A stretch of 64,000 nt of DNA from Platerodrilus igneus. Its lineage: Eukaryota; Arthropoda; Insecta; Coleoptera; Lycidae. Positions 45,063 to 56,602 of the stretch are shown piece after piece. Every line of letters starts with the position of its first letter. Within the stretch, counting starts at the first letter, position 1. The notes beneath the pieces are model-generated. The model was not told where the DNA came from, made no database searches, and saw only the letters and a list, made by a program, of their open reading frames with translations. Location: assembly GCA_036346225.1 (NCBI GenBank), contig JARFIW010000588.1, positions 6,577,501 to 6,641,500 on the forward strand, given 5' to 3'. A program made the position numbers and the translations under genes.

Positions 45063-45537
45063 ATGATGTTGAAATTTTTCCTTATTGGTTTGGGTAGAAC
45101 TCAAATGAGAACTTCCCATCCCAGTAAAAATATGCTTTATAGAATATCTTTTTGTTTTTCAACAATTTTATTAGTGAATCGAGTTTTAATTACTATTATC
45201 TCTTCACATATCGATTTAAACTTCATTAAATGCCTTAAAATTGTCTTTAAAATCGTTTAACCTTACGTATATCTAAGAGCTTGTCACGTTTACTTCCTTG
45301 ACAATGTACCTAATGTTCTTAGCTCTCACTTGGCTTAATAACTTGAAACAGCCCGCAGGTCGTTTCGCAAGATGGAACTTGCGTATATCTCAATTCACTT
45401 TTGACGTTAGGCATAGGCCTGGCAAATTAAATATCGTACCTGATGCCTTATCTCGTGATGTTGTTTCTCTTAATCTTCCAAATTTAATCCCTGATACCTC
45501 GTATCTTAATATGATTAAACCCTCACGATTTACCTAA
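45063..45537 (+). pseudogene. Gypsy pol scraps in scrambled order
   Basis: 45160-45258 encodes LLVNRVLITIISSHIDLNF, which matches the integrase core of the gypsy at 35590-38392. 45322-45525 encodes ALTWLNNLKQPAGRFARWN and NIVPDALSRDVVSLNLPNLI, which matches the RNase H end and connection that should come before the integrase. The inverted order shows internal rearrangement or template switching. Confidence 0.8.
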
Positions 45538-45540
45538 TAT

Positions 45541-47870
45541 TTTTCCGTTCTCACCATCAATTAGTTAACTTTAATTACTTATTCCTTCTCTTATACACCT
45601 ACGTTTTATACGTTTAACTCATTTACCTTAAACCCTTTGCTTCTGGTTGACTTTTCCTTGACCATAGCGTTAGTTATATATCACTTCATTCTCTACACCC
45701 CCAAATATAACTCTGTCGGTTCATTTATTTAACCCTTGAACTTTTCCTACTACACATTATTTGGTTTTTAGTATTTTTCTTACATGGTTTAATTGTATGG
45801 TAATTGTCGTAACTTTGGTTGCAATAACTCATTGAATTTTTATGATTGGTTTTAGCTGATGTTAGAATGAATGCTTTCTTCTTTGGGCTCACATAGAACA
45901 TGCGCGATCTATGCCATTGAAAGAAATAGTTCATATTCGCAGTTGCAAAAACTAGGACTATTCTATTCCATGTGTTTTTCCTCTGAATTATTGCAGTCGC
46001 CCACAGTATACTACATCATTATTTCTTTCTTTTTCTATTAAATCAACATAACTTATAAACATTTTTTTTTCATTGTTTTTTATTGAACTTTGTGGTGAGG
46101 TGCTATTGTTTCTTATTGTTATCTTATTAAATTCTCGGTTATTTTAGCATATGGGGACAGTGTACCTGTATTTAACTGCTTATTATTGGGCATTTTTGTG
46201 TGTTTAGGATGCTACCGTTTTGAGAAACTACCTTAAAACAGTTTGTTTTTGTGTGTTTGTATCTGTAATGATACTTTTAAGTTGTCGTGTCTACCTTTGT
46301 CTGATTTTCTTATCGTAGTCAATGTACTCGTTAGGAAAGTGATCGTACTAGTTCTCTTAGGAGTCTAGTGAATTTTAAAAATGTGTATACCTTATCTTGT
46401 CGGATTAATATCGCAGGTGGTCCTTCAGACTGCGCTGTGTTTAACAGGGACAACTCTCTACCTTCTCTCGGACGCTTGTCCAAAAACTATACTTTTTTCT
46501 TAACCCGCTATCTCCGCTATGCCTTATTCTTCTTTCGGTGGACCTGTTCTTGTCCCGGAACACCCGTCTGCCACATAAGAGTGATGTTCCCTCATTCCGA
46601 GCTACTGGCCACACTGGTTGGTTGAGTAGCGCTTTGCTATCCACCTTTTTCTCTGCCGCTTTTGCGCAATGCGAGCCCTTCCTCTACTTTCTTCTACCTG
46701 GAGGTGCCTCTTATGCACTCCAAAAAACCAACCTCCTTCTTTTTACCTTTCCTATTTCTACTGCCTTTTCATTTCTGTTAGTCACCGTGTGGTTGCGCGG
46801 GAGGTTTCCACAGACACCTGGACCATGTCTCTGCGAATCTTTCGTGGGGTCATGCGGTGCCGCTGTCAGTGCATGGGCTCTGGCAGTGAAGGTATGTATG
46901 AGTGTGTGAATGTGTGAGTGGATGTGTATATCGTTATATACCGTGTGGATATCGGGTGATAGTTTCACTGATATCAATTATCGCCGGGTGCAGGAATGCA
47001 CCCAAATGTCTTTGCCGGTCTCTCGTGCTGTTTCGTGTAAACGGATCTGCTTCACAGGTTTCTCTTTTAGAGGGCACGAGTTAATCCCATTTAAACGGCT
47101 CTACTGGAGCCACTCTATTGTTGTTATTCATTATCTTGGGTAATAACTAGGCCAATACCTTTGTCTTCTTTATTATCTTTGATAATACCCTTAGTTTTAA
47201 TATCGTTATCTTACCGATTACCTTAGTAATAACTTTAGTTTAGTCTCGTTATCTTACTAACTACCGTTAGTAATAATTTTGGTTTAATTTCTTGTTATCT
47301 TACCGACTACCGTTAGGAATAACTTCGAGTTATTTCGCGTTATCTTACCGGTTATCTTTAGTAATAGCTTTTTTAAATTCATGTCACCTTACCTACTATC
47401 TCTTATAATCACTTTAGCTTAATATCGTGTTATCTTATCGAGTATCTCAAATAATAACTAAAGCTTAATACCGTTATCTTATTCATTACCTTTGAGGATA
47501 ACAACTTAAGCTTAATATCATTATCTTATCTACTATCTTTAACAACAATTTGAGATCTTGTCTTATCTTTTTATCTTCCTAACGTTTGGTATTTATGACC
47601 AGACGTGGGAATTATTTTTTTCTGAAATTTAAGTGAAAAAGCTAACCCAGTATAGAAATGTAATTTGTCAGGTTAGCATATAAGGATTTAGTAGGTGGTA
47701 CTTTTGGTAAATTTGTTGATTCACAACTATGTCATGGATAAGTTTTAAATGTGCATCGTAGAAAACCAAAGTACCAGTAACAAAATTTGCTAGAGTGCAG
47801 AGTGACTCACTCTATGAACATTTTAAATTTGGGCACTTCTTGCCAAAAGAAGAATAGTTTTGTTGCAACA
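45541..47870 (+). mobile_element. Gypsy copy 2, LTR / 3' region
   Basis: Collinear with 35395-33320 on the opposite strand. Shared blocks include TAGTTAACTTTA, GACCTGTTCTTGTCCCGGAA (46544), GTGCAGGAATGCACCC (46988) and TAACGTTTGGTATTTATGA (47579). Small frames such as 46538-46909 are shadows. An expanded minisatellite lies at about 47160-47580. Confidence 0.75.
47160..47580. repeat. Degenerate minisatellite, about 55-60 bp units
   Basis: Around seven or eight units of 'TTATCTTA(C/T)(C/T)GA.TA.C...TAGTAATAAC.TTAG.TTAATATCG'. Gypsy copy 1 has only about one such unit (33630-33690). Confidence 0.75.
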
Positions 47871-48060
47871 CTCATGTGTGTTTGCACATAAGAACTTTTA
47901 TGTTAGCTTTAGTTAGATAGGTTTAGATAGGTTAGGCGACTTGTCGCACCCGTGTTAGTTGAAGTAGTGTTTCATGCTCCCCGACCAATTTGTGCTGTCG
48001 GTGATTAGTGTAGTCAAAGACTATGGGGCTACCTATTCCGTTTCCTGGTACTTCGGTAGA
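47871..48060. other. Short unassigned stretch
   Basis: Contains TTAGTTAGATAGGTTTAGATAGG and a GC-richer patch; no frame. Confidence 0.35.
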
Positions 48061-48219
48061 CGTGTTATCGGTCGAAAAAACCAGGTGGCGCCTTATATAA
48101 ACATTTTGTAGGTTTAAGTTAGGGTTTATGTAGGGTAGTTAGGATTTAGATTTTAAGCTGTTACTGTGCTAACAGACTTTTTCGTTTTTTAAGTTTTTTC
48201 TTTTGTGGCTTTGTCGCGA
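48061..48219. repeat. Dispersed repeat, copy 2 (first copy 23160-23334)
   Basis: Same blocks as at 23160: TTATCGGTCGAAAAAACCAG, ATAAACATTTTGTAG and GGCTTTGTCGCGA(T). It ends exactly where the 3' LTR of the family-b element begins. Confidence 0.6.
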
Positions 48220-48220
48220 T

Positions 48221-49394
48221 TGTTACGTGCCAAAGGTCACTTAAACATTGTTAGTAGTTTAGTTTTTAATACACGGAAGTTTCGCGCCATATTTTCAAAA
48301 GACGCGGTGCGCGGGAATTTTAAATAGACTAGGCGTGTACTTCCTCTACGTCAGAGTGCATTTGCGCAGATGGCACGACACTAGAGGGGTAAACGAATAC
48401 TTCGCGCCGACGTGAAAAAGACAAAGAGGGAGGAAAAGTGGTGAGAGTTTTCGGTTGGACGCTTCAACGTGGCCTTTTGCCTTTGTTCTTCGAGTGAAGT
48501 GGTCGTTTTTGTGGTAACGTATCGTAGCTTTACCTATGTAGAGTTCCTTTGCTTGCTTATCTTTTGTTTGTCGTACCTTATACCTTTTTCCCGTCATTCC
48601 CTGCATAGGTAGGTGATGAATCTGAAGCCATAGGCAAACCGGACTCCACGACCCTGATGTACATGCTCCGCTAGCAGCTCCGGAGGAATCACCATCTTTA
48701 ATCTCTCCGGGATGTAGCCGGATGGACTTCGGAGAGGCCTACCGTAGCGCAACTTCGTGCGAAGGCCGGATCTCTGATTTGAAAATACTATTTATCCCCG
48801 AGCGGCTTTATCAACCCTTCGGAACTTACCTGAAGAATCAGTAAAATTAGCAACAAACGAAAATGAGTCCAGCAGATCCATTTCATCCTCCAGAGCAGAT
48901 CAACCCACGTCAGAAGCAAATATCCTCAAGAAATCTTTGCAGTCCCACCAGTTACAACCAGCTCTTTTACCTGAGGTACATGCTCCGCTAGCCGCTCCGG
49001 AGGAACCGCCATCTTTAATCCCTCCGACATGGAGCCCTGAGGAACCCTGATAGAGGCCAACTTTGGTTTGGATTTCCGGGGTGAGTAAATAGTGTTACCT
49101 GTTTATTTAACTTTTTATATTTTCGACTATTACGCAATGTAAATTTGGCAATGGGTGATGTCATGGTAGTTGGCCACGCGAACCTGTCATAAGGTTGGCG
49201 CTTCCGGCCGCCAGGGCGTTGCATTGCTTTTTATCCATTGCGCTTGCGCGATGTGTCTTATGAACTTTGGTAACTGTATTACCGACTTTTAAGAACTATC
49301 TATCACCATATAAATGTATCACCATCTAGAGTGTAATACTTTGTAATCTGTTTTATCGACCATATAAACTATCACCAAGAGTAGTGTAATAAGA
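48221..49394 (+). repeat. 3' LTR of the family-b element
   Basis: Near-identical to 42845-44015. No polypurine tract is evident directly upstream, which is a weak point for calling a complete element. Confidence 0.85.
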
Positions 49395-49620
49395 TCGAGA
49401 CTGATTTCTTTTTATCTACCCAATTATCGTCCCTTATACCAGTTTCCTGTCGCTCTCTACATAGGAACGAAGAAGACAAATTGAATTTGGATTCAACCGG
49501 GCCAGACGAATCACCCACGCTCTCAATGCTTCCCGAGTCCAGCTGCCGTTATACTAGCGCAATGCTGTGAGAAGTCCTACAGATTACGTAAGTACTTTTC
49601 TTGTTTTTTATGTGATGTAG
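49395..49620 (+). mobile_element. Older LTR (family a), middle piece
   Basis: Contains ATTATCGTCCCTTATA, CTACATAGGAACGAAGAAGA and TTTTTTATGTGATG, in the same order as the solo LTR at 55665-56284. It is continuous in logic with 42666-42844. Confidence 0.65.
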
Positions 49621-50378
49621 TACCTTGTATGGGTCTTTCGAAAACTACAGTCTATATATTCCGCCTTCAGATATTTCTGAAGTTCTCACTGAACAACGCT
49701 CTATTTATTTATCAGCTGTCGTCATCTTCTGAGTTGCACAATGCTTTGCTCCCTTTGCTTGTGTATACCCAACAATCTTATTTTGCTATCGAACTTGAAG
49801 CCATTCATTCTAAATCCCCTTTAAAAAAAGTTTTTGCAAGCTGTCCCCTTTTATTCGTGATGGAATCTTGCGCGTCGGAAGTCGCCTGGATCACGCGCCT
49901 TTGTCCTCTGACCGTAAATTTCCGGCTTTGTTGCCTAGCAAAAGTCGATTCACCGATCTGTATGTTACTTACGTTCATTTGAAATACTTCCACGCGGGTG
50001 CTCAAATGGTCCATTTTCTCGTCAGTCAGCACTTCTGGATTATTTCTGAAAGGCAATCTATCCGTCGTATTTTGAGTCACTGTCTAACGTGTTGGAAGAC
50101 CAATCCGGTCGCATTGCAATCTCTTAGGGGCAACCTGCCTTCATGTCGAACTCAAGTCAAACCCTTTGTATGTTTGGGCGTCGACTTCGCTCGTTCCTTT
50201 TCTATTACTGGGTCAAAGCTCTGCCCTTTGCCCTCAATGTAGAAAAAAAAATTCTTATTTTTTTCCTTTTGTTTTTTTGTAGATCCTTTTCTTTCTTTTT
50301 TCGCTTGATCATTCCGCCTCCCCCTCCCGCCTTATAATTATTTTTTCTTTAAAATGCCTTGCATTTTGGTGGGTGGTA
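49621..50378 (+). pseudogene. BEL/Pao unit 1, integrase end
   Basis: The 3' end of a BEL/Pao interior, equal to 55098-56602 of the next unit. Frames give QLSSSSELHNALLPLLVYTQ, the integrase HHCC finger (H..HFWIISERQSIRRILSH, then CLTCWK), LPSCRTQVKPFVCLGVDFA, and a stop before the catalytic core ends. It lacks about 160 bases near 49720 relative to unit 2. It runs directly into the LTR at 50379. Confidence 0.8.
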
Positions 50379-50917
50379 TGTTTCGTTTATATTGTAAATA
50401 ATTTAAAGCTAAATTTTATTTCTGCCGAGTTTGTTGATTATTTACATTCGCCGCGGTATATTTAAATTTATTAGAGTAAAATTCCAATGGTTTTACTTAA
50501 AGCACGCGCCCACATGTGCCGCGAGTGATAAACGTTGTTATTCTGCATGTGCAACAACAGTGTAGGGACTGGAAAATCCACAAAGCCTAGAGAATCGATT
50601 TATCGTTCGAACGGTCCAAATCGCTATTTTACACGTTCTACATATAACAAAGTATTTACATGAACCGCTTGTCTTTTAGAACACCGCTATCGTTATAAAT
50701 GTGCTTCGCTCCACCCGCTAAAGAGAAGAGTAGTATTTGTTACATCGTTTTTTTCGTTGGCACAGCTTAACAAATCACCAGGTGAGTGCTTTTAGTAAAC
50801 GTTTAATTTGGTTAAAAACATTAATTATCTGTTGTTTGTTCAATATCACGTTAATTTTTTATACAGGCCACTTTTTTCTCCTAATTAGCTATTCTAAATT
50901 TATCGCAATATTTTACA
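50379..50917 (+). repeat. BEL/Pao LTR, central copy (539 bp)
   Basis: Begins TGTTTCGTTTATATTG and ends ATATTTTACA. A possible primer site follows (TGGTTAACTTCTCGCCGG from 50921). It is both the 3' LTR of unit 1 and the 5' LTR of unit 2. Same length as 56603-57141 with about 24 differences (near 95% identity). Confidence 0.88.
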
Positions 50918-51150
50918 TTTGGTTAACTTCTCGCCGGATTTGAGTAAATACAAACTCAGATAATTAATTATACCGCTCATCAAAGCATTGACAGTTAATT
51001 AGCATAGTTTGTAGCGTTGAGTTATTTACGAGCATTTGTTATCTACTTTGCAATGGGTTTTCGTAGTTGTGTTATCGCCGCAAGGCTATTATAAATCATC
51101 AAGATTCTCGTTCTTATCTCATCCGCTTTTGTATTTACTTTAATTTAACC

Positions 51151-52550
51151 ATGGCAGAAAAGTTAAAGCGTAATGGTTTTCTACGTAATATCGCAATCAA
51201 TTCGCTAGAGGAAATGTACAGTTGAAACAGATTTTTTTTATTTATTTCGCGCACAGTATGAATCTCTGGAAACCATAATTGGATAGTAGGTGCAATTTCT
51301 CCAGTCGGTGACGATGATGAACAATTCGTGATAGAAGATGCTATACGTAAACGTTTTTGACAATAACTACTTTCAAATAAAAGCGCTCTATTTCAAGCTG
51401 TTTACCAGCCAATCTTCGCCTCGGGCCAATGTGTCCCCGCCGCTAGATACTTTAAAATCAAAAGTATCACTCCCCTCGCTGTCGCTGCCTACGTTTGATG
51501 GGAAAGTTGTCCGTTTGAAAGTTTCATTGATCGGTTTGATAGCTTAGTTCATCTTAATAACGATTTGTCGGACGTAGATAAATTTTCGTATCTTCAATCA
51601 GCACTAAAAGATTTCGCACTCCTAACCATTAAAAACTTTGACCTTACGGAAACCAATTACGCTCTGGCATACAAAAAACTTCGTGAAAAATATCGTAATA
51701 TTCGTCACATTACCTCTGCTCTATGGAACAATATAGATAAATTTCCCAAATTAAACTCTGATAACACCGTCGGTTTGTAAAAATTAGTTGATACTTTTGT
51801 GGATAATTTACAAGCGCTTAAAAAATTTGATTTACTCATAGAGCAATGGGATTTTATTCTTGTACAAATGATTTTAAATCGCTTGCATGTACACACTGCT
51901 CGTAGTTTTGAATTTCATCAAGGTCCAACCGCTATCCCATCCTATAAAAAGTTAATTGTTTATCTGGAAAATACGTGTAAATCCTTATCGAATTTATTGT
52001 TAAATCATAAAACTGATTTAAACAAAGTTATTCATTTCAGCAACCCGTCTAAACCTCGCTCCGCTGTTTCCATGTTAGAAAAGACGAAGTCTATTATTAA
52101 TAAATGTCCGCTTTACTAACAAGATCGCAATCTTTATCGCTGTAATGATTTCGTTAAACTTTCGTCGCAAGATCGCTACAACTTTGCAGAAAACTAACAT
52201 CTTTGTATTAATGGCCTTAGTAATTCTCACATTTTAAATAAATGCCGGTCTACTTTTTCATGCCGCCAATGCAATTAACGTCATCACTCGTTATTGCAGT
52301 TCGATCGCGTTTCGTCTAATCCCGCTTTCGCTGCTGGTAACCAGGCTCGCTTGAGCAAGGGGACCGTCGCCTCTAAGGTATCACCTCGCACTATTCCCGC
52401 TATTCAAGACCGCTACAAGCCTTTCGTGCCTCGTGCCTCTGAGAAATCATCGACTTCGTTTAGCTGTAGTGGTCCGTCAACTTCGAATGTCGTTTTATTT
52501 AATTCTTTAGCTAAACCTTCAGTTGTTTTACTTTCCACCGTTTAAGTAGA
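51151..52550 (+). pseudogene. BEL/Pao gag, many stops
   Basis: A start at 51151 (MAEKLKRNGFLRNI). The conserved gag segment appears in pieces: LPSLSLPTFDGKVV (51485), LSDVDKFSYLQSALKDFALL (51560) and LIEQWDFILVQMILNRL (51830). Near 52235 KCRSTFSCRQC with a following RHHSLLQF is the zinc knuckle region. It ends in a Ser/Pro-rich linker near 52540. It would coat element RNA in an intact relative. Confidence 0.8.
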
Positions 52551-53530
52551 AATTGCTGATATATCTGGTTCTTTCTAAAAATTTCGCGGTTTACCCAATT
52601 CGGGCAGCATGACTTCGTTTATTTCGCAAAGTAGTGTGAAACGTTTAGGTTTTCGTACTACTCCACATTCTCTTACCCTTAGTGGTTTACACTCCATGCG
52701 CTTTGCTGCTCAGCATGGCACTGTCGCCGTTTTGCTCAAATCAATAGGTGTTTCTTCACCGATTATTAATTTTCAAGCTGTAGTACTTCCCCGGCGGCTC
52801 CGTGGCGTAGTGGTATGTGTGTGACTACTACGCCCAAGGTCCCGGATTGTATCCCGACACGGTCCGCTTGAAAAATGTTAGGCGAGCATTTTTCACAAAA
52901 ATACACCCTCGTTCGGATGAGAGGTAAAATGGAGGTCCCGTGTGTGAGTGTTGTCACGCACGTTAAAGATCCCTACCTTGCTTGGAACAGCAAGAGCTCG
53001 CCAAAATTCCAAATTTTCCAGGTAAAAAAACTCGCTTTCTGGCCAATGTAGTACCTTCGGGTGGAGCATTGGAAAATCAAATGCAGTGTAGTACTTCCCA
53101 AAATTTGTGAAAATTTACCTACTTTTAATATTTCTTTACAACATTTTAATCATCTGGCTAACCTCAAGCTAGCTGATCCGCTCTTTGCAAAATCTGGATC
53201 TATCGATTTCTTACTTGGCGTGGATATTTTCCCCCAAGTGGTATTAGACGGTCGCATCCAGGGTGATAGCGATCAACCTGTTGCTGTTAATACCATTTTC
53301 GAATATGTTTTAATGGGAAACATACCTTCCTCGCCCGCTTCTGAAATAACTAGCTTGTTTTGTATGACAGATTCTCCTTCCCCATTGGAAGATATTGTCG
53401 CTAAATTCTGGGAAGTCGAAGCTGTCCCCGTCGCTCAACCTTTCACACCTGAAGAAACTCTTGTTGTAAAACATTTTATCGATACGTTTCGCCGCAATGA
53501 ACAAGGTCGCTATGTCGTCTCATTGCCGTT
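52551..53530 (+). pseudogene. BEL/Pao protease region, split by a SINE
   Basis: NSGSMTSFISQSSVKRLGF (52595; the active-site D-S/T-G is read as N-S-G here) and LSGLHSMRFAAQHGTVAVLL precede the SINE. After it, VVLPKICENLPTFNISLQHF, then FLLGVDIFPQVVLDGR and VNTIFEYVLMGNI complete the retropepsin-like domain and linker. Confidence 0.78.
52792..53086 (+). mobile_element. tRNA-derived SINE, copy B
   Basis: A 295-bp element with a 13-base perfect duplication (TGTAGTACTTCCC at 52779-52791 and 53087-53099). The head contains TGGCGTAGTGG (A box, 52802) and GGTCCCGGATTGTATCCC (B box, 52839), the internal Pol III promoter of tRNA genes. The body is shared with 25322-25622. The tail hairpin CCAATG-TAGT-ACC-UUCG-GGU-GGAG-CATTGG (53043-53072) matches the LINE tail, followed by GAAAATCAAATG. 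Confidence 0.93.
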
Positions 53531-55090
53531 CTGAGATCAAGAACCATTTTTTCCAGGTAGTCGTGATCTTGCCTTACAACGATTTGTTGCTTTAGAAAAT
53601 CGTCTACTTAAGCAACCTCGTGTTTACGAACAATACGTTTCGTTTATGCGTGAATATCTTGATTCTCAACATATGCAATCTGTTGTTAATGTGTCTCATT
53701 CGGACCTTTCTTATTACATCCCGCATCATTGCGTTGTGAAACCAGAAAGCGTAAGTACGAAATTACGAGTTGTTTTCAACGCTTCCGCTAAAACTCTGTC
53801 TCAATCGTCCTTAAAGGATCACTTGTTTGTTGGGCCGAAGTTCCAACCCGATATCACAGCAATTTTGTTACAATTTCGTTTACATCCTTATGTCGTCACT
53901 GTCGATATTCGTCAGATGCACAGACAAATTCTTGTAAATCCCGCTTAGTGTGACTATCAACGAATTGTTTGGCGCTTCTCTTCTGAGGAGCCCATTCAGG
54001 ATTTTAAATTAAATACCGTTACGTATGGAATCAATTGTGCTCCCTTTGTTGCCATACGCACGCTGCAGCAGTTGGCCGTGGACGAATGGAATTTTTATCC
54101 GTTAGCTGCTTTTGCACTTCGCCACCATACTTATATCGATGACATCGCTACTGGTGGAGATTCTATTGAATCAACCCTCGCTCTACGTAATCAACTAATC
54201 GCTCTTTTAAAACTTGGTGGTTTCGAACGTCATAAATGATCAAATAACCATCCCGAATTGTTAAAAGATCTTTCCGTTACGCAGGAATTCGCGCAACCCC
54301 GCTCCTTTGAGGATCCTGATATTCAACCCCTAAAAGTTTTAGGTTTTCAATGGAATCCCACTTCAGATAATTTTTGTTTTCTAGTTCAGCCACAAAGTAC
54401 CTGCTGTACTAAGCGCAACCAACTTTCTAACTTAGCCCGTATTTTCGACCCCATGGGACTTTTATCCTCTCTTACTTTTCTGGTAAAATACTTAATTCAA
54501 CGTTTATGGTCGTTAAAATTAGATTGGAATGCTCCCCCTTCCCCTGACCTCCTGCGTTTGTGGGAGAGATACTTGCATGAGTTACCGCTTCTTTCGAATT
54601 TCGCTTTACCCCGCTTGCTAATCCCGCCACAGTTTATTACGTGCGAAGTTCACTGCTTTGCTGACGCATCCGAACGTGGTTATCGTGCTGTTGTTTATTT
54701 TCGCTTTGTTACTCCTTTCGCCGTTGAGGTTCGTTTAGTGTGCGCTAAGTGAAAAGTCGCACCCTTTCGTACAATATCTTTACCCCGTCTCGAATTGTTG
54801 GCCGCCACACTGTCATTCAAATTATTAATCTTTGTCCTCAAAAATTTTGATTCGAACCTTACTTTTCATAAAATTTACTGTTGGTCTGACTCCATGGTAG
54901 TACTTTCGTGGATTTGTTCCCCGCCGCAGGGTTGGAAGACTTTTGTCGCCAATCGTGTTGCTTACATTCAGAAAAACATGTCTCGCGCCTCTTGGCATTG
55001 CATCCCCTCTACCGAGAATCCTGCCAATGTCGGGTCACGTGGTTTACTCCCTACCGACTTGTGCCAATGTTCTCTATGGTGGGCGGCTTC
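53531..55090 (+). pseudogene. BEL/Pao reverse transcriptase and RNase H, broken
   Basis: RT: SYYIPHHCVVKPESVSTKLR and VVFNASAKT (53705-53790), VVTVDIRQMHRQI (first Asp, 53893), NCAPFVAIRT (54027) and the catalytic YIDD with Y at 54133. BEL-specific segments follow: IFDPMGLLSSLTFLVKYLIQ (54441) and LDWNAPPSPDLLRLW. RNase H has CFADASERGYRAVVYF (54655) and WSDSMVVLSWI (54889). Stops lie near 53535, 53948, 54238 and 54750. Confidence 0.85.
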
Positions 55091-56470
55091 GCCAACCTTG
55101 TATGGGTCTTACGAAAACTACAGTCTATATATTCCGCCTTCAGATATTTCTAAAGTTCTTACTGAACAACGTTCTATTGTTTTATCCGCTGTTGTAACAT
55201 CCTCTTGGATTCAATCAATTCTAGAAAATCACTCCTTTCCATTTATTACGCGCATTGTTGCTTGGATTTTCCGTTTTCGTCATAATCTTCGTCACCCACT
55301 CGAAAGGTATTCCGGATCTTTTTTCATCTTCTGAGTTGCACAATGCTTTGCTCCCTTTGCTTGGGTATACCCAACAATCTTATTTTGCTATCGAGCTTAA
55401 AGCCATTCATTCTGGATCTCCTATAAAAAAGAGTTTTTGCAAGCTGTCCCCTTTTATTCGTGATGGAATCTTGCGCGTCGGAAGTCGCCTGGCTCACGCG
55501 CCTTTGTCCTCTGACCGTAAATTTCCCGCTTTGTTACCTAGCAAAAGTCGATTCACTGATCTGTATGTTACTTACGTTCATTTAAAATACTTCGACGCGT
55601 GTGCTCAAATGATCCATTTTCTCGTCAGTCATCACTTCTGGATTATTTCTGGAAGGCAATCTATTGTTACGTGCCAAAAAATTGGGAACTAAACATTCCA
55701 ATTAAGTTTTAATTTGTAAGAATTTCGCGTCATAAATTTGAAAGGACGTGTGCGTATTTCCGCCACTTCAGATAGTGCGTTGCGCCAGATTTGCGCCGCC
55801 GCGGTAGACCAAGGAGGAAGTGGTGGATTTCCGGATACGTGTCTGGACTAGCCACCGAGATGTGAACAAGTGTTGTTGTCTTTTGTGTCTTATCGTATCT
55901 TTTTGTGTTATGTAGATTCCTTTTGCCTTCTCTTGATTATCGTTCCTTATATACAAGTATCCCGTCGTTCCCTACATAGAGAAAGAAGACAAATCAAATT
56001 TGGATTCGACCAGGGCCCAGCGAACACCCACGCCCGAGAAAGATTAGCGAAGCAGTCGACGCCCGAGAAAGATTAGCGAAGCCGCCGCCGCCATCAAGGA
56101 GTAATTCTGCAAGAAGCCCTGCAAATTATGTGAGTAGCATTTCCGTTTCGTTTTTTATGTGATGGAGAAATTTTATATAATTGTGTTACGTCATCTATAA
56201 TTTGCGCGTCAATTTTTACAATTATCTAACATTGTTACCATCTGACGTAGTGGCTCGCGTACCTCGACGGCGGGGCTGTAATCATACCCGTCGTATTTTC
56301 AGTCACTGTCTAACGTGTTGGAAGACCAATCCGGTAGCATTGCAATCTCCTATGGGAAACCTGCCTTCATGTCAAACTCAAGTCAAATCCTTTTTATGTT
56401 TGGGCGTCGACTTAGCTGGTTCCTTTTCTATTACTGGGTCAAAGCTCTGCCCTTTGCCCTCAATGTAGAA
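55091..56470 (+). pseudogene. BEL/Pao integrase, split by a solo LTR
   Basis: The linker and HHCC finger (LYVTYVHLKYFDACAQMIH, HHFWIISGRQSI) are followed at 55664 by the inserted LTR. The finger resumes at 56287 (RRIFSHCLTCWKTNPVALQS), then GVDLAGSFSITGSK. The DDE core beyond this is missing in both units, so the integrase was already truncated before the tandem formed. Confidence 0.75.
55665..56284 (+). mobile_element. Solo LTR (family a) in the BEL integrase
   Basis: Begins TGTTACGTGCCAAAAAATTG and ends GGCTGTAATCA. Comparison with the uninterrupted unit 1 (GGCAATCTATCCGTCG) places it after CTAT. The right flank reads TACCCGTCG, so a 3-4-base duplication with one change is likely. Inside is a 24-bp direct repeat ACGCCCGAGAAAGATTAGCG (56031 and 56061). 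Confidence 0.8.
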
Positions 56471-56602
56471 AAAAGAATTCTTTTTTTTTCCTTTTGTTTT
56501 TTGTAGATCGTTTTCTTTCTTTTTTCGCTTAATCATTCCGCCCCCCCCCCGCGCATTATAATTATTTTTTCTTTAAAATGCTTTGCATTTTGGTGGGCGA
56601 TA

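Larger units (their letters stand above)
42845..49394 (+). mobile_element. Young LTR element (family b) without its own gag-pol
   Basis: The LTRs 42845-44015 and 48221-49394 (1,171 and 1,174 bp) differ at roughly 8 sites, over 99% identity. The primer site starts 1 base after the 5' LTR (44017). The 4.2-kb interior shows no gag or pol of its own. It holds an unassigned AT-rich stretch (44042-44937), pieces of the gypsy family at 33320-38392 (44938-47870) and a copy of the repeat at 23160 (48061-48219). Two pieces of one older LTR flank it. An alternative is two independent solo LTRs. Confidence 0.7.

Noticed and set aside
46538..46917. 123-codon plus-strand frame that looks protein-like
   Set aside because: Lies in the LTR region of the gypsy family; its homologue at 34000-34350 does not keep the frame.
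52797..52870. Possible tRNA gene on the + strand
   Set aside because: Same reason: SINE head with a perfect 13-bp duplication around the whole element.
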